Assembly (NCBI RefSeq): GCF_025152575.1
Contig: NZ_CP102293.1
Coordinates: forward strand, 2,480,001 to 2,544,000
Source: Subdoligranulum variabile
Lineage (GTDB): Bacteria > Bacillota > Clostridia > Oscillospirales > Ruminococcaceae
DNA: 64,000 nt
Reading direction: 5' to 3'
The stretch's first letter is position 1, and each line of letters begins with the position of its first letter. This document shows positions 56,316 through 64,000 of the stretch, one piece after another. The notes beneath the pieces were generated by a model. The model searched no databases and had not been told where the DNA came from. It worked only from the letters and a program-made list of their open reading frames with translations. The position numbers were made by a program, and so were the translations under genes.

Positions 56316-57020
56316 ATGATCGAATACTCCGCACAGGTCAATAACATGTGCCCGATCACAAAAGGGCCCAAGCACGGTCCCGCGCCCATTCCCGAAGAGG
56401 GCGAATGGGTAAAGGCCTATAAAATTGAGGACATCAGCGGCTATACCCACGGTGTGGGCTGGTGCGCTCCTCAGCAGGGCACCTGCAAGCTCAGCCTGAA
56501 CATCAAGAACGGCATCATCGAAGAAGCCCTGGTCGAGACCATCGGCTGCTCCGGCATGACCCACTCCGCCGCCATGGCCGGTGAGATCCTGCCCGGCAAG
56601 ACCATTCTGGAAGCGCTGAACACCGACCTGGTCTGCGATGCCATCAACGTGGCCATGCGTGAGCTGTTCCTGCAGATCGTCTACGGCCGCAGCCAGACCG
56701 CTTTCTCTGAGAACGGCCTGCCCGTCGGCGCTGGCCTGGATGACCTGGGCAAAGGTCTGCGCAGCATGACCGGCACCATTTTCTCCACCAAGGCCAAGGG
56801 CGTTCGTTACCTCGAACTGACCGAGGGTTATATCCTCAAGACCGCGCTGGACAAGGACAACCAGGTCATCGGTTACCAGTTTGTCCGCCTCGGCAAGATG
56901 ATGGAAGACATCCGCCACGGCAAGGATCCCAAGGAAGCCTACGAGAAGAACATCGGCACTTACGGCCGCTTCTCTGCTGAGCAGGGCGCTGTCAAGTACA
57001 TCGACCCGCGTGAAGAATAA
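56316..57020 (+). CDS. Iron-sulfur cluster assembly scaffold-like (NifU/IscU-related) protein
   Basis: This 234-residue protein has cysteines in GVGWCAPQQGTCKLSL near residue 45 and VETIGCSGMTHSAAMAGE near residue 73. The latter resembles IscU/NifU-N cluster-binding segments. It begins MIEYSAQVNNMCPITKGPKHGPAPIPEEGEW-like sequence, typical of the clostridial partner of GGGtGRT. It is probably an Fe-S scaffold or Fe-S protein devoted to its neighbour. AAAGGAGAG precedes ATG 56316; an upstream frame crosses the promoter. Confidence 0.87.
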   Translation: MIEYSAQVNNMCPITKGPKHGPAPIPEEGEWVKAYKIEDISGYTHGVGWCAPQQGTCKLSLNIKNGIIEEALVETIGCSGMTHSAAMAGEILPGKTILEALNTDLVCDAINVAMRELFLQIVYGRSQTAFSENGLPVGAGLDDLGKGLRSMTGTIFSTKAKGVRYLELTEGYILKTALDKDNQVIGYQFVRLGKMMEDIRHGKDPKEAYEKNIGTYGRFSAEQGAVKYIDPREE

Positions 57021-57040
57021 GAGAGGGAGGAACATACACT

Positions 57041-58039
57041 ATGGCAACTTTTGAATCCCAGGAACGCCGTATGCCCAAGATCGAGGCCTGCCTGAAAGCC
57101 AATGGCCTGGAGAGCCTCGATGCCTGCAACGAAATGCTGCTGGCCAAGGGCATCGACTGCGATAAGATCATCCGCGGCATCCAGCCCATCTGCTTCGACA
57201 ACGCCGTATGGGCTTACACCCTCGGCACGGCCATCGCCGTCAAGCGCGGCCTGAAGAGCGCCGCCGAGTGCGCCGCCGCCATCGGCGAGGGCCTGGAAGC
57301 CTTCACCGTGCCCGGTTCTGTTGCCGAGCAGCGCAAGGTTGGCCTCGGCCACGGCAATCTGGGCGCCATGCTGCTGCATGAGGACACCCATTGCTTCGCC
57401 TTCCTGGCCGGCCACGAGTCCTTCGCCGCCGCCGAAGGCGCCATCGGCATTGCCCGTACCGCCAACAAGGTCCGCAAGGAGCCCCTGCGTGTTATCCTGA
57501 ACGGCCTGGGCAAGGATGCTGCTATGATCATCAGCCGTATCAACGGCTTTACCTACGTCCAGACCGACTATGACTTCAAGACCGGCGAGCTGAAGATTGT
57601 CAACACCACCGCTTACTCCGATGGTGAGCGCGCTGCCGTCAAGTGCTACGGCGCCAACGACGTTCTGGAAGGCGTTGCCATCATGAAGGCTGAGGGCGTT
57701 GAGGTTTCCATCACCGGTAACTCCACCAACCCCACCCGCTTCCAGCACCTGGTTGCCGGCACCTACAAGAAGTGGGCCATCGAGAATGGCAAGAAGTACT
57801 TCTCCGTCGCTTCCGGCGGCGGCACGGGCCGTACCCTGCATCCCGACAACGTGGCTGCCGGTCCTGCCTCTTACGGCCTGACCGACTCCATGGGCCGTAT
57901 GCATGGTGATGCCCAGTTCGCTGGCTCCTCCTCCGTGCCTGCTCACGTGGAGATGATGGGCCTGATCGGCGCCGGCAACAACCCGATGGTCGGTATGACC
58001 GTCGCCTGCGCGGTTGCTGCTTCCCAGGCCAACGCCTGA
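57041..58039 (+). CDS. GGGtGRT protein
   Basis: This 332-residue protein is named for its conserved GGGTGRTLHPDNVAAG motif (near residue 268). Other conserved blocks are ESQERRMPKIEACLKANGL, ALGTAIAVKRG-like TLGTAIAVKRGLKSAAECAAAIGEGLEAF, and VGLGHGNLGAMLLHEDTHCFAFLAGHESFAAAEGAIGIAR. Its function is unknown. The gene follows the NifU-like gene by 20 bases with a GGGAGG RBS. Codon use is strongly biased to C-ending codons, as in highly expressed genes. Confidence 0.92.
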   Translation: MATFESQERRMPKIEACLKANGLESLDACNEMLLAKGIDCDKIIRGIQPICFDNAVWAYTLGTAIAVKRGLKSAAECAAAIGEGLEAFTVPGSVAEQRKVGLGHGNLGAMLLHEDTHCFAFLAGHESFAAAEGAIGIARTANKVRKEPLRVILNGLGKDAAMIISRINGFTYVQTDYDFKTGELKIVNTTAYSDGERAAVKCYGANDVLEGVAIMKAEGVEVSITGNSTNPTRFQHLVAGTYKKWAIENGKKYFSVASGGGTGRTLHPDNVAAGPASYGLTDSMGRMHGDAQFAGSSSVPAHVEMMGLIGAGNNPMVGMTVACAVAASQANA

Positions 58040-58065
58040 TCTCCTTTGCAAACTGCATAATTTCT

Positions 58066-58100
58066 GCCGTCGCCCGGTATCTGCCGGGCGGCGGCTTTTT
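58066..58100 (+). terminator. Terminator of the GGGtGRT operon
   Basis: A 12-bp GC-rich stem with one T-G pair (58066-58077 with 58084-58095) and T5. Confidence 0.88.
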
Positions 58101-58139
58101 GCTGTGGAATTGAAAGATTTGTAAACTCTTGCCCGCTAC

Positions 58140-58168
58140 TTGCCCAACAGGGTTGCAGGGTGTATAAT
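58140..58168 (+). promoter_or_regulatory. Promoter of the WYL regulator
   Basis: TTGCCC (58140-58145), a 17-base spacer and TATAAT (58163-58168), about 38 bases before the start codon. Confidence 0.78.
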
Positions 58169-58205
58169 AGGACTGTATATGTGAAAATACGGGAGGGACT
58201 GCGCC

Positions 58206-59201
58206 ATGCCACGCAAAGAAGGTCAGAAACGCAAATTGCTTGTCCTTTTGGAGATCCTGGCCCGGGAAACGGACGAAAAACATCCGTTGAGTGTGCCGCA
58301 GCTGGTGGAAAAGCTGCAGGAACATGGGATCGAAGCCGAGCGCAAGAGCGTCTACGGCGATCTGAATACACTGAACAGCCTGCCGGGGGCTCCCTACGAG
58401 ATTGTGCAGCTGCGCGGCCGGGGCGGCGGTTACTATATGACCGACGTGCTGTTTGAACTGGCCGAGCTCAAATTGCTGGTGGATGCTGTGTATGCCAGCA
58501 AGTTTATTACGGCCCGGAAATCCAAGACGCTGATCGACAAACTGGGGCAGTTCACCTCGCGCTACCGTCAGGCGGAACTGGACCGCAAGGTCCTGGTCAG
58601 CGGCCGGATCAAGAGTACCGATGAAAAGATCCTGTATACCGTGGATGCGCTGCATACCGCCATCACGGCAGGGGAGCAGGTGCAGTTCAAATACTGCGAC
58701 TGGAATCTGCAGAAAAAGATGACGCCCCGCCACGACGGCCAGCTGTACCAGGTCAGCCCCTGGGTGCTGGTGTGGGAAAACGGCAACTATTATCTGATTG
58801 CCTACACCGAGGGGCGCCTGAAACATTACCGGGTGGACAAGATGCAGAACGTGCATCAGGTGGCCGGCAGCAAGCGGGAAGGTGCCGCCGAATACGCTGC
58901 CTTTGATGTCAACACCTATATGCAGCAGATGTTTGGCATGTTCAACGGCCCGCTGAAAAAAGTGACGCTGCTGTGTGAAAACCGCTTTGCCGGTGCGATG
59001 ATCGACCGTTTCGGCACCGGGCCTATTCTTCTTCCCTGCGAGGATGGCGAGCATTTCACCATGACTGCCGAGATCCAAGTCAGCCCGCAGTTCTTCGGCT
59101 GGGTGGCGGGCTTCGGCACGGGCGTGGTTGTGGCCGGACCTCCGGAGGTCCGCGCCGAGATGAAAAAGACGCTGGATCGTTTGCAGGAGCTCTATCGTTG
59201 A
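58206..59201 (+). CDS. HTH/WYL-domain transcriptional regulator
   Basis: This 331-residue protein has an N-terminal winged helix (HPLSVPQLVEKLQEHGIEAERKSVYGDLNTLN, about residues 20-58). A WYL domain (about 140-220, with YQVSPWVLVWENGNYYLIAYTEGRLKHYRVDKM) and a C-terminal WCX domain (about 240-330, KVTLLCENRFAGAMIDRFG) follow. WYL domains sense nucleotides, oligonucleotides or ssDNA. It precedes the exopolysaccharide genes, whose promoter begins directly after its stop codon, so it may regulate them. No operator could be assigned. Confidence 0.9.
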   Translation: MPRKEGQKRKLLVLLEILARETDEKHPLSVPQLVEKLQEHGIEAERKSVYGDLNTLNSLPGAPYEIVQLRGRGGGYYMTDVLFELAELKLLVDAVYASKFITARKSKTLIDKLGQFTSRYRQAELDRKVLVSGRIKSTDEKILYTVDALHTAITAGEQVQFKYCDWNLQKKMTPRHDGQLYQVSPWVLVWENGNYYLIAYTEGRLKHYRVDKMQNVHQVAGSKREGAAEYAAFDVNTYMQQMFGMFNGPLKKVTLLCENRFAGAMIDRFGTGPILLPCEDGEHFTMTAEIQVSPQFFGWVAGFGTGVVVAGPPEVRAEMKKTLDRLQELYR

Positions 59202-59230
59202 TTGCAAAACCGTGCAAATTGTGGTATGCT
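59202..59230 (+). promoter_or_regulatory. Promoter of the exopolysaccharide locus
   Basis: TTGCAA (59202-59207), a 17-base spacer and TATGCT (59225-59230), giving a leader of about 77 bases. Confidence 0.72.
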
Positions 59231-59241
59231 GATACGATACA

Positions 59242-59263
59242 CTTTCCGCGCTATGGCGGAAAG
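59242..59263 (+). promoter_or_regulatory. Leader hairpin of the exopolysaccharide locus
   Basis: A perfect 8-bp stem CTTTCCGC-GCTATG-GCGGAAAG near the predicted RNA 5' end. It has no T-run, so it is not a terminator; it could stabilise the mRNA or serve as a protein site. Confidence 0.5.
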
Positions 59264-59313
59264 ACCGGTCGCTGCGGCGGCACAGAACCAATCTCGTAAG
59301 GAGGGCACCCTCG

Positions 59314-60726
59314 GTGCTGGAAAAAAACCAACGTTATAAAAGTATCCTCAGCGGTTTGCTGGATGTGGTGCTGCTGTTTGCCGGATTTTTGCTGGCCAAC
59401 TATGTGCGTTTCAACTATGTCCGCTTTTTCGAGCCGGGCGGTGCCGGACCGGCACTGCATGTGGCCCAGGACCCGCGAAACCTTCTGGCGGGAGCAGCTA
59501 CAGCGCTGCTGCTGGTCGTTGTCTACTGGGTGGCGGGCATCTACAGCAATTCCCGGCTGCGTGGCTTGTCGGTGCGCTGTACCCGGATCGCCGTCATCAA
59601 TGCCGGGGGCATTCTGGGCTTTGTCTTTATTCTCTACCTGATGCACCTGGACGACTACTCCCGCGTGGTGCTGGCACTGTTCTACTGCTTCTCCACGGCG
59701 CTGGTGGTAGCCAAACGGATGATCCGCCGCTGGTACGACCGTGCCCGCCGGCGCAAGGGGCTGGGGCTGCGGCATATTCTGCTGGTAGGCGGCGGCAAGT
59801 CGGCCGCTTTGTATCTGCGGGCGTTGGAACATAATCCGTACTACGGTTTCGCGGTGGATGGATACCTTGCCCCTATGGAAGAACCGGGCTTTGGGGTGCC
59901 CTACTTCGGCAGCTATGAAAAGCTGGATACCTGCCTGGAAAATCCCCTGATCGATGAGGTGGTGGTGGCGCTGGAGGCGGACGAAATCCAGATGCTGCCC
60001 CGCACCTTCGCGGCCTGTGACAAACATGGCACCCGGATCACCATGGTGCCGTTCTACAGTGACTATTTGCCCGCCCGTCCCACCATCGATGTGCTGGACG
60101 AGTGCAAGCTCATCAATGTGCGGCAGACCCCCTTTGACAACATCCTCAATGCGGCCGTCAAGCGCGGCCTGGACATTGTGGGGAGCCTTCTTCTGATCGT
60201 GCTGACCAGTCCTGTGATGCTGGTCACGGCCATCGGCGTCAAGCTGTCCAGCCCCGGACCGGTGATCTTCCGGCAGGAACGCATCGGGCTCAACAAAAAG
60301 CCCTTCATGATGTACAAGTTCCGTTCCATGCGGGTCAACGCCAGGCAGGAGACCGGCTGGTCCACCGACTACGACCCCCGCAAGACGAGGTTCGGCAGCC
60401 TGATCCGGAAATTCAGCCTGGATGAGCTGCCGCAGTTCTTCAACGTGCTGAAAGGGGATATGTCCCTGGTGGGGCCCCGCCCGGAAGTGCCTTTCCATGT
60501 GGAGCACTTCAAGGAGGAGATTCCCCGGTATCTGGTGCGCCAGCAGGTGCGCCCCGGCTGTACCGGCTGGGCGCAGATCCACGGCCTGCGCGGGGACACC
60601 GACATTGCCGAGCGTATCCGCTATGATATCTGGTATATCGAAAACTGGACCGTGGCACTGGATATCAAGATTATCTTTCGCACGGTGTTCGGCGGCAAGA
60701 TGATCAACGACGAAAAAATACAGTGA
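59314..60726 (+). CDS. Polyprenyl-phosphate sugar phosphotransferase (WbaP/CpsE-like)
   Basis: This 470-residue enzyme starts polysaccharide synthesis by moving a sugar 1-phosphate from a UDP-sugar to undecaprenyl phosphate. There are four to five N-terminal TM segments (residues 10-140) and a CoA-binding-like central domain (HILLVGGGKSAALYLRALEHNPYYGF). The catalytic domain (KRGLDIVGSLLLIVLTSPVML, FMMYKFRSMRVNA, LDELPQFFNVLKGDMSLVGPRPE, RPGCTGWAQIHG) is typical of the Bac_transf family. It uses a GTG start with AAGGAGGG upstream. It leads the locus. Confidence 0.93.
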   Translation: MLEKNQRYKSILSGLLDVVLLFAGFLLANYVRFNYVRFFEPGGAGPALHVAQDPRNLLAGAATALLLVVVYWVAGIYSNSRLRGLSVRCTRIAVINAGGILGFVFILYLMHLDDYSRVVLALFYCFSTALVVAKRMIRRWYDRARRRKGLGLRHILLVGGGKSAALYLRALEHNPYYGFAVDGYLAPMEEPGFGVPYFGSYEKLDTCLENPLIDEVVVALEADEIQMLPRTFAACDKHGTRITMVPFYSDYLPARPTIDVLDECKLINVRQTPFDNILNAAVKRGLDIVGSLLLIVLTSPVMLVTAIGVKLSSPGPVIFRQERIGLNKKPFMMYKFRSMRVNARQETGWSTDYDPRKTRFGSLIRKFSLDELPQFFNVLKGDMSLVGPRPEVPFHVEHFKEEIPRYLVRQQVRPGCTGWAQIHGLRGDTDIAERIRYDIWYIENWTVALDIKIIFRTVFGGKMINDEKIQ

Positions 60727-60752
60727 GCCCACTGGAAACCGGGTGAGAGTTT

Positions 60753-61907
60753 ATGAGCAAGACAGAACCGAAAGTTGCCATCGTACACGACTGGCTGGTG
60801 ACCTACGCCGGCGCCGACCGGGTGGTGGACTGCATGCATCATGTATTCCCCAACGCTGTGATCTATACGCTGGTCTACGATGAGAAGAAGATGCCGGCGT
60901 GGTTCAAGGACTACGACATCCGCACCACCTGGGTGCAGAAGATCCCTTTCGCCACCAAAATCTACAAGAGCCTGCTGCCGCTGATGCCCGGTGCTTTTGA
61001 AGCGCTGGACCTGTCGGAGTATGACCTGGTGCTGTCCTCGTCATCTTCCTGCTCCAAGGGGGTCATCACGCGGCCGGACGCCGTACATATCTGCTATTGC
61101 CATACGCCGATCCGGTATGTGTGGGACTTTTACTATACCTATCGCGACAACGCCAACTGGCTGGTGCGCAGGGTCATGCCCCATCAGATGCACAAGATGC
61201 GGATCTGGGACAAGTGTGCCGCTGACCGGGTGGATTATTTTATTGCCAATTCTCATTATATCGCCCAGCGTATCAAAAAATACTATCGTCGGGACAGCGA
61301 TGTGATTTATCCCTGCTGCCATATCAACGAAGCCCCCTTTGTCAAAAAGGAGGACTTCTACCTGGTGGTCGGCCGTATGACCTGGTACAAGCGGATTGAT
61401 CTGGCGGTAGCCGCCTGTACCAAACTGGGCAAACGGCTGGTAGTCATCGGCAGCGGTGGGGAAGAAGGCAAAATCAAGGCAATGGCTGGCCCCACCATTG
61501 AGTTCAAGGGAGGCGGACTCAGCGATGAAGAAGTCCGTCAGTATTATCTGCGGGCCAAGGCGTTTCTCTTCCCGGGGGAAGAGGACTTCGGCATCACGCC
61601 GGTAGAAGCTCAGTCGGCGGGCACGCCGGTGCTGGCCTATGGCCGCGGCGGCGCCTGCGAGACGGTACTGCCCGGCAAGACCGGTTACTGGTTTGCAGAA
61701 CAGACCGCCGATAGCCTTATGCGTTGTATTGAACTGTTTGAACGCGACGGCGTGGCCTATTCCAAGGAAGAAATCCGGGAGCACAGCCGCTCTTTCAGCG
61801 AGGAACGGTTTGAAAATGAGCTGCGGGAATACTGCGCCCGTCGCATGACAGACTGGCAGCAGGAACTGCTGGACTGCTCCCATTGGCAGAAGGAGGAACT
61901 GGATTGA
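60753..61907 (+). CDS. Glycosyltransferase family 4 (mannosyltransferase WbaZ-like)
   Basis: This 384-residue GT-B enzyme has VAIVHDWLVTYAGADRVVDCMHHVFPNA at the start, SSSSCSKGVITRPDAVHICYCHTPIRYVWDFYY near residue 92 and the donor site YLVVGRMTWYKRIDLAVAACTKLGKRLVVIGSG. FPGEEDFGITPVEAQSAGTPVLAYGRGGACETV (E-x7-E motif) lies near residue 272. It adds the second or a later sugar to the lipid-linked unit; sugar specificity is unknown. Its TGA overlaps the TTG start of the next gene. Confidence 0.92.
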   Translation: MSKTEPKVAIVHDWLVTYAGADRVVDCMHHVFPNAVIYTLVYDEKKMPAWFKDYDIRTTWVQKIPFATKIYKSLLPLMPGAFEALDLSEYDLVLSSSSSCSKGVITRPDAVHICYCHTPIRYVWDFYYTYRDNANWLVRRVMPHQMHKMRIWDKCAADRVDYFIANSHYIAQRIKKYYRRDSDVIYPCCHINEAPFVKKEDFYLVVGRMTWYKRIDLAVAACTKLGKRLVVIGSGGEEGKIKAMAGPTIEFKGGGLSDEEVRQYYLRAKAFLFPGEEDFGITPVEAQSAGTPVLAYGRGGACETVLPGKTGYWFAEQTADSLMRCIELFERDGVAYSKEEIREHSRSFSEERFENELREYCARRMTDWQQELLDCSHWQKEELD

Positions 61908-62956
61908 ACCCCATTGTCATCAACGGCACGGTGCTGTGCGACAATATCACCGGTATTCCGCGTTATGTGTATGAGACGGTCATCCGGCTGGATACCCTGC
62001 TGGAGGGAACGGGTCTGGATGTGCGCATCGCCTACCGGGATGACGGACGGCCCATCCACCTGCCGGAACTGAAAAATATCAAGCTGGTACCGCTCAAGGC
62101 AGTCAAGTACTTTTACAACATGGTGGTGCTGCCGACCTATCTGCGGCGCAACCACGCCTTTTTTGTGGGGCTGGCCAGCGATATGCTCATGACCCGCCGC
62201 AGCGTGGTGGTGCTGCATGATATCCGCCCCTTGGTGATGGATACCGACCGGGGCTTTTTCCGGTTTAAGTTCTGGGTGCATTGTCTGTCCACCAAATGGT
62301 TTGCACAGAAGGTCTACACAGTCAGCGAGGATCAGCGCCGCCTGATCAGCGACAAACTGGGCATCCCCATGGACAGGATCGGCGTTACCTACAACGGCTG
62401 GGAACATATGCGCAGTGTGGTGCCCGATGAAGGCGTTTTTGACAAACTGCCGGGTGTGAAAAAAGGAGCGTATTTTTACGCGCTGGGCAGTCTTGCCAAG
62501 CACAAGAATTTCAAATGGATCCGGGAGGTTGCCCGCCGCAACCCCGACAAGACCTTTGTGGTGGCGGGCGGCAAGGATCTGCGCGCTTTCGGGGACGATG
62601 CCGAGGCAAAGGACACCGCCAATGTTTTTTATCCTGGTTATGTCAGCGATGAGGAAAACGCTGCGCTGATGAAGCACTGCAAATTGTTCCTGCATCCGGC
62701 GATCTTTGAAGGATTCGGAATTCCGCCGCTGGAAGCGTTGTCGCTGGGAGCTCCCATTGCGCTGGCCCGGGCCAGCTGCCTGCCGGAACTGTACGGCGAT
62801 ACGGCGCGGTACTTTGATCCCTATGATTATGAGGTGGATCTGGACGCGCTGGCGGCTCAGCCGGTGGCGCCGCCCGACAAGGTACTGGAAAAGTACAGCT
62901 GGGACAAAACGGCGGCCTTCTGGCTGGAACAGATCAAGAAGTACGCGGAGCAATAA
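61904..62956 (+). CDS. Glycosyltransferase family 4
   Basis: This 350-residue GT4 enzyme has NGTVLCDNITGIPRYVYETVIRL near the start and VVLHDIRPLVMDTDRGFFRFKF near residue 105. YTVSEDQRRLISDKLGI, YFYALGSLAKHKNFKWIREVARRNPDKTFVVAGG (donor domain) and FLHPAIFEGFGIPPLEALSLGAPIALARASCLPELYGD follow. The TTG at 61904 overlaps the previous stop (TTGA) and has AGAAGGAGG eight to nine bases upstream, so it is the likely start. It works in the same lipid-linked assembly line. Confidence 0.9.
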   Translation: MNPIVINGTVLCDNITGIPRYVYETVIRLDTLLEGTGLDVRIAYRDDGRPIHLPELKNIKLVPLKAVKYFYNMVVLPTYLRRNHAFFVGLASDMLMTRRSVVVLHDIRPLVMDTDRGFFRFKFWVHCLSTKWFAQKVYTVSEDQRRLISDKLGIPMDRIGVTYNGWEHMRSVVPDEGVFDKLPGVKKGAYFYALGSLAKHKNFKWIREVARRNPDKTFVVAGGKDLRAFGDDAEAKDTANVFYPGYVSDEENAALMKHCKLFLHPAIFEGFGIPPLEALSLGAPIALARASCLPELYGDTARYFDPYDYEVDLDALAAQPVAPPDKVLEKYSWDKTAAFWLEQIKKYAEQ

Positions 62957-62980
62957 TCTGTTTTGGATGTGAGAAAGAGT

Positions 62981-64000
62981 ATGGCAAAAAAACAACCATC
63001 CGGATGGCTGCAGGGGCTGATCCTGCTGTTGGCCGGGGCGGTAGTGGGATATCTTTTGCTGGTTCTGGTGTACTGTCTGCCGGTGGAACGGATGCAGCAG
63101 CATCTGGAAAGCTGCGTGGACGCTTTTGCCGATGGGCCCACCACACTGCTGAAGGATGATACCGGAATGTGGGTGGATTACCTGACGGACTCCATGATTC
63201 TGGCGGAAGCAGTGTACAAAGGGGAGGAATCTCCCTGGAATCAGGCCGCCGCTGTCTACAGTAATGCGATCAATGCGGAAGGGGAGGAAGCCTGGACGCT
63301 GCGCAAAGTGAAAGCGGCTCTGGAAGAAGAGCAGAACGGAGCCGCTTATGCACGGTATTGGCACGGCAACCTGGTATATCTCAAACCGCTGCTGTTTGTT
63401 TTCGATTACAAGGATATTCTCACGCTCAATATGCTGGCACAGCTGCTGCTGATGCTCTGGATCGCGCAGCTTCTGCTGAAAAGAAGTCGGGGATATCTGC
63501 TGCTTCCTATGGCACTGGCGTTTGGTATGCTGACACCGGTTGCCATGGCGTTATGCCTGCAGTATATGCCGTGCTTCTATGTTATGGCAATCGCCTGCGT
63601 GGTTGTGCTGCGGTATCCCGATTTTGTATGCCGCCATGCAGGGCTGTTTTTCCTGGCCATCGGTATGGCAACCTGTTACCTGGACTTCTTGACTTTCCCC
63701 CTTATCACGCTGGGGATTCCGCTGGTTTTGTATCTTCTGCTGGTGGGAAAGTCCTGGCGTGGTGGCGTGGTGGCGATCGTGCGCAGCAGCTTCTGCTGGG
63801 GCATCGGCTATGTGGCTTTCTGGGCCGAAAAGTGGATCATTGGTTCTCTGGTACTGGGAGAAAATCTCTTTGCGGATGCCTGGAACAGCCTGATGCTGCG
63901 TTCCTCCCACGAAACGGAGGGGCAGGAACTTACCTACGGTGCCACACTGCAGAATAATTTCAAGGGGTATGATCTCCGAATCTGGAAGGTTCTCTTTGGC
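62981..64000 (+). CDS. Multi-TM membrane protein of the polysaccharide locus, 3' end off the window
   Basis: Reading from ATG 62981 (GAGAAAGAG upstream) the frame is open for 340 codons to the window edge. It starts MAKKQPSGWLQGLILL, with one TM at about residues 9-33. A soluble extracytoplasmic domain follows (about 34-145, SCVDAFADGPTTLLKDDTGMW, WHGNLVYLKPLLFVF), then a series of hydrophobic segments from residue 150 (LNMLAQLLLMLWIAQLLL, LPMALAFGMLTPVAMALCL and more). I do not recognise the family. A flippase, polymerase or GT-C glycosyltransferase role would fit the context. Confidence 0.7.
   Translation, partial: MAKKQPSGWLQGLILLLAGAVVGYLLLVLVYCLPVERMQQHLESCVDAFADGPTTLLKDDTGMWVDYLTDSMILAEAVYKGEESPWNQAAAVYSNAINAEGEEAWTLRKVKAALEEEQNGAAYARYWHGNLVYLKPLLFVFDYKDILTLNMLAQLLLMLWIAQLLLKRSRGYLLLPMALAFGMLTPVAMALCLQYMPCFYVMAIACVVVLRYPDFVCRHAGLFFLAIGMATCYLDFLTFPLITLGIPLVLYLLLVGKSWRGGVVAIVRSSFCWGIGYVAFWAEKWIIGSLVLGENLFADAWNSLMLRSSHETEGQELTYGATLQNNFKGYDLRIWKVLFG

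Noticed and set aside
1..64000. CRISPR array, rRNA operon, complete insertion sequence or replication origin
   Set aside because: No regularly spaced direct repeats, no rRNA sequence, no transposase frame and no cluster of DnaA boxes were seen.

Overview
The window looks like chromosome of a GC-rich, strictly anaerobic gut Firmicute of the Oscillospiraceae/Ruminococcaceae, of the Gemmiger, Subdoligranulum or Faecalibacterium kind. The pointers are roughly 60% GC, strong AAGGAGG-type ribosome binding sites, sigma-A promoters with an almost invariant 17-base spacer, and Clostridia-typical families (UPF0210, GGGtGRT, DUF1846, DUF1292, DUF6320, TIGR03915/TIGR03916). The genus is inferred, not proven.

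Layout. 1-395: end of a probable integrated element, bounded by a 53-base copy of the 3' part of a tRNA-Leu gene. 543-4456: a DUF378 gene behind an RBS-sequestering hairpin, rodA, and tsaE-tsaB-rpiB followed by upp. 4517-6846: a Crp/Fnr regulator and a ferredoxin sharing a perfect palindrome, then a carboxymuconolactone-decarboxylase-like gene with a MerR-type promoter. 6902-13640: ACT-UPF0210, trmL-degV, a pyridoxamine kinase, a small 57-aa protein, and serC-serA. 13836-17758: an orphan BlaI-type repressor with three operators, a radical-SAM/DUF4130 DNA-repair pair, and a phage-type XRE-S24 repressor divergent from a small membrane protein. 17886-21570: cutC, GNAT, a cysteine-less redoxin behind a structured RNA, DUF1292, and a lipoprotein cyclophilin. 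21663-24631: ruvX-uppS and birA-bioY, the latter with a BirA operator. 24697-27827: a 2-keto-3-deoxygluconate catabolism cassette under an IclR regulator. 27866-34453: AlgI/AlgJ-type polysaccharide O-acetylation, a glycosyltransferase, and an esterase/acyltransferase/DUF6320 operon.

34488-42296 is a seven-gene leftward aromatic amino acid operon (pheA-aroB-aroC-aroEK-aroF-aroA-tyrA), with aroE and aroK fused. 42398-48554 holds housekeeping and hydrolase genes (HAD, sirtuin, nnrD, YbaK, SCP2, VanZ, isochorismatase, DUF1846). tRNA-Lys, aspS, DUF4349 and hisS follow, then an MFS transporter and an O-antigen-ligase-like protein. 56316-58039 is a NifU-like/GGGtGRT pair. 58206-64000 is a WYL regulator and the start of an exopolysaccharide locus (polyprenyl-phosphate sugar transferase, two GT4 enzymes, a membrane protein cut by the window edge).

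Most of the window is stable core genome. The sequence-visible novelty lies in regulation (RNA hairpins, operators without a visible regulator, a promoter embedded in a terminator) and in small or orphan modules: the S24-membrane protein pair, the esterase-acyltransferase-DUF6320 operon, the GGGtGRT pair and the cysteine-less redoxin with its RNA leader. I saw no CRISPR array, no rRNA and no complete insertion sequence.
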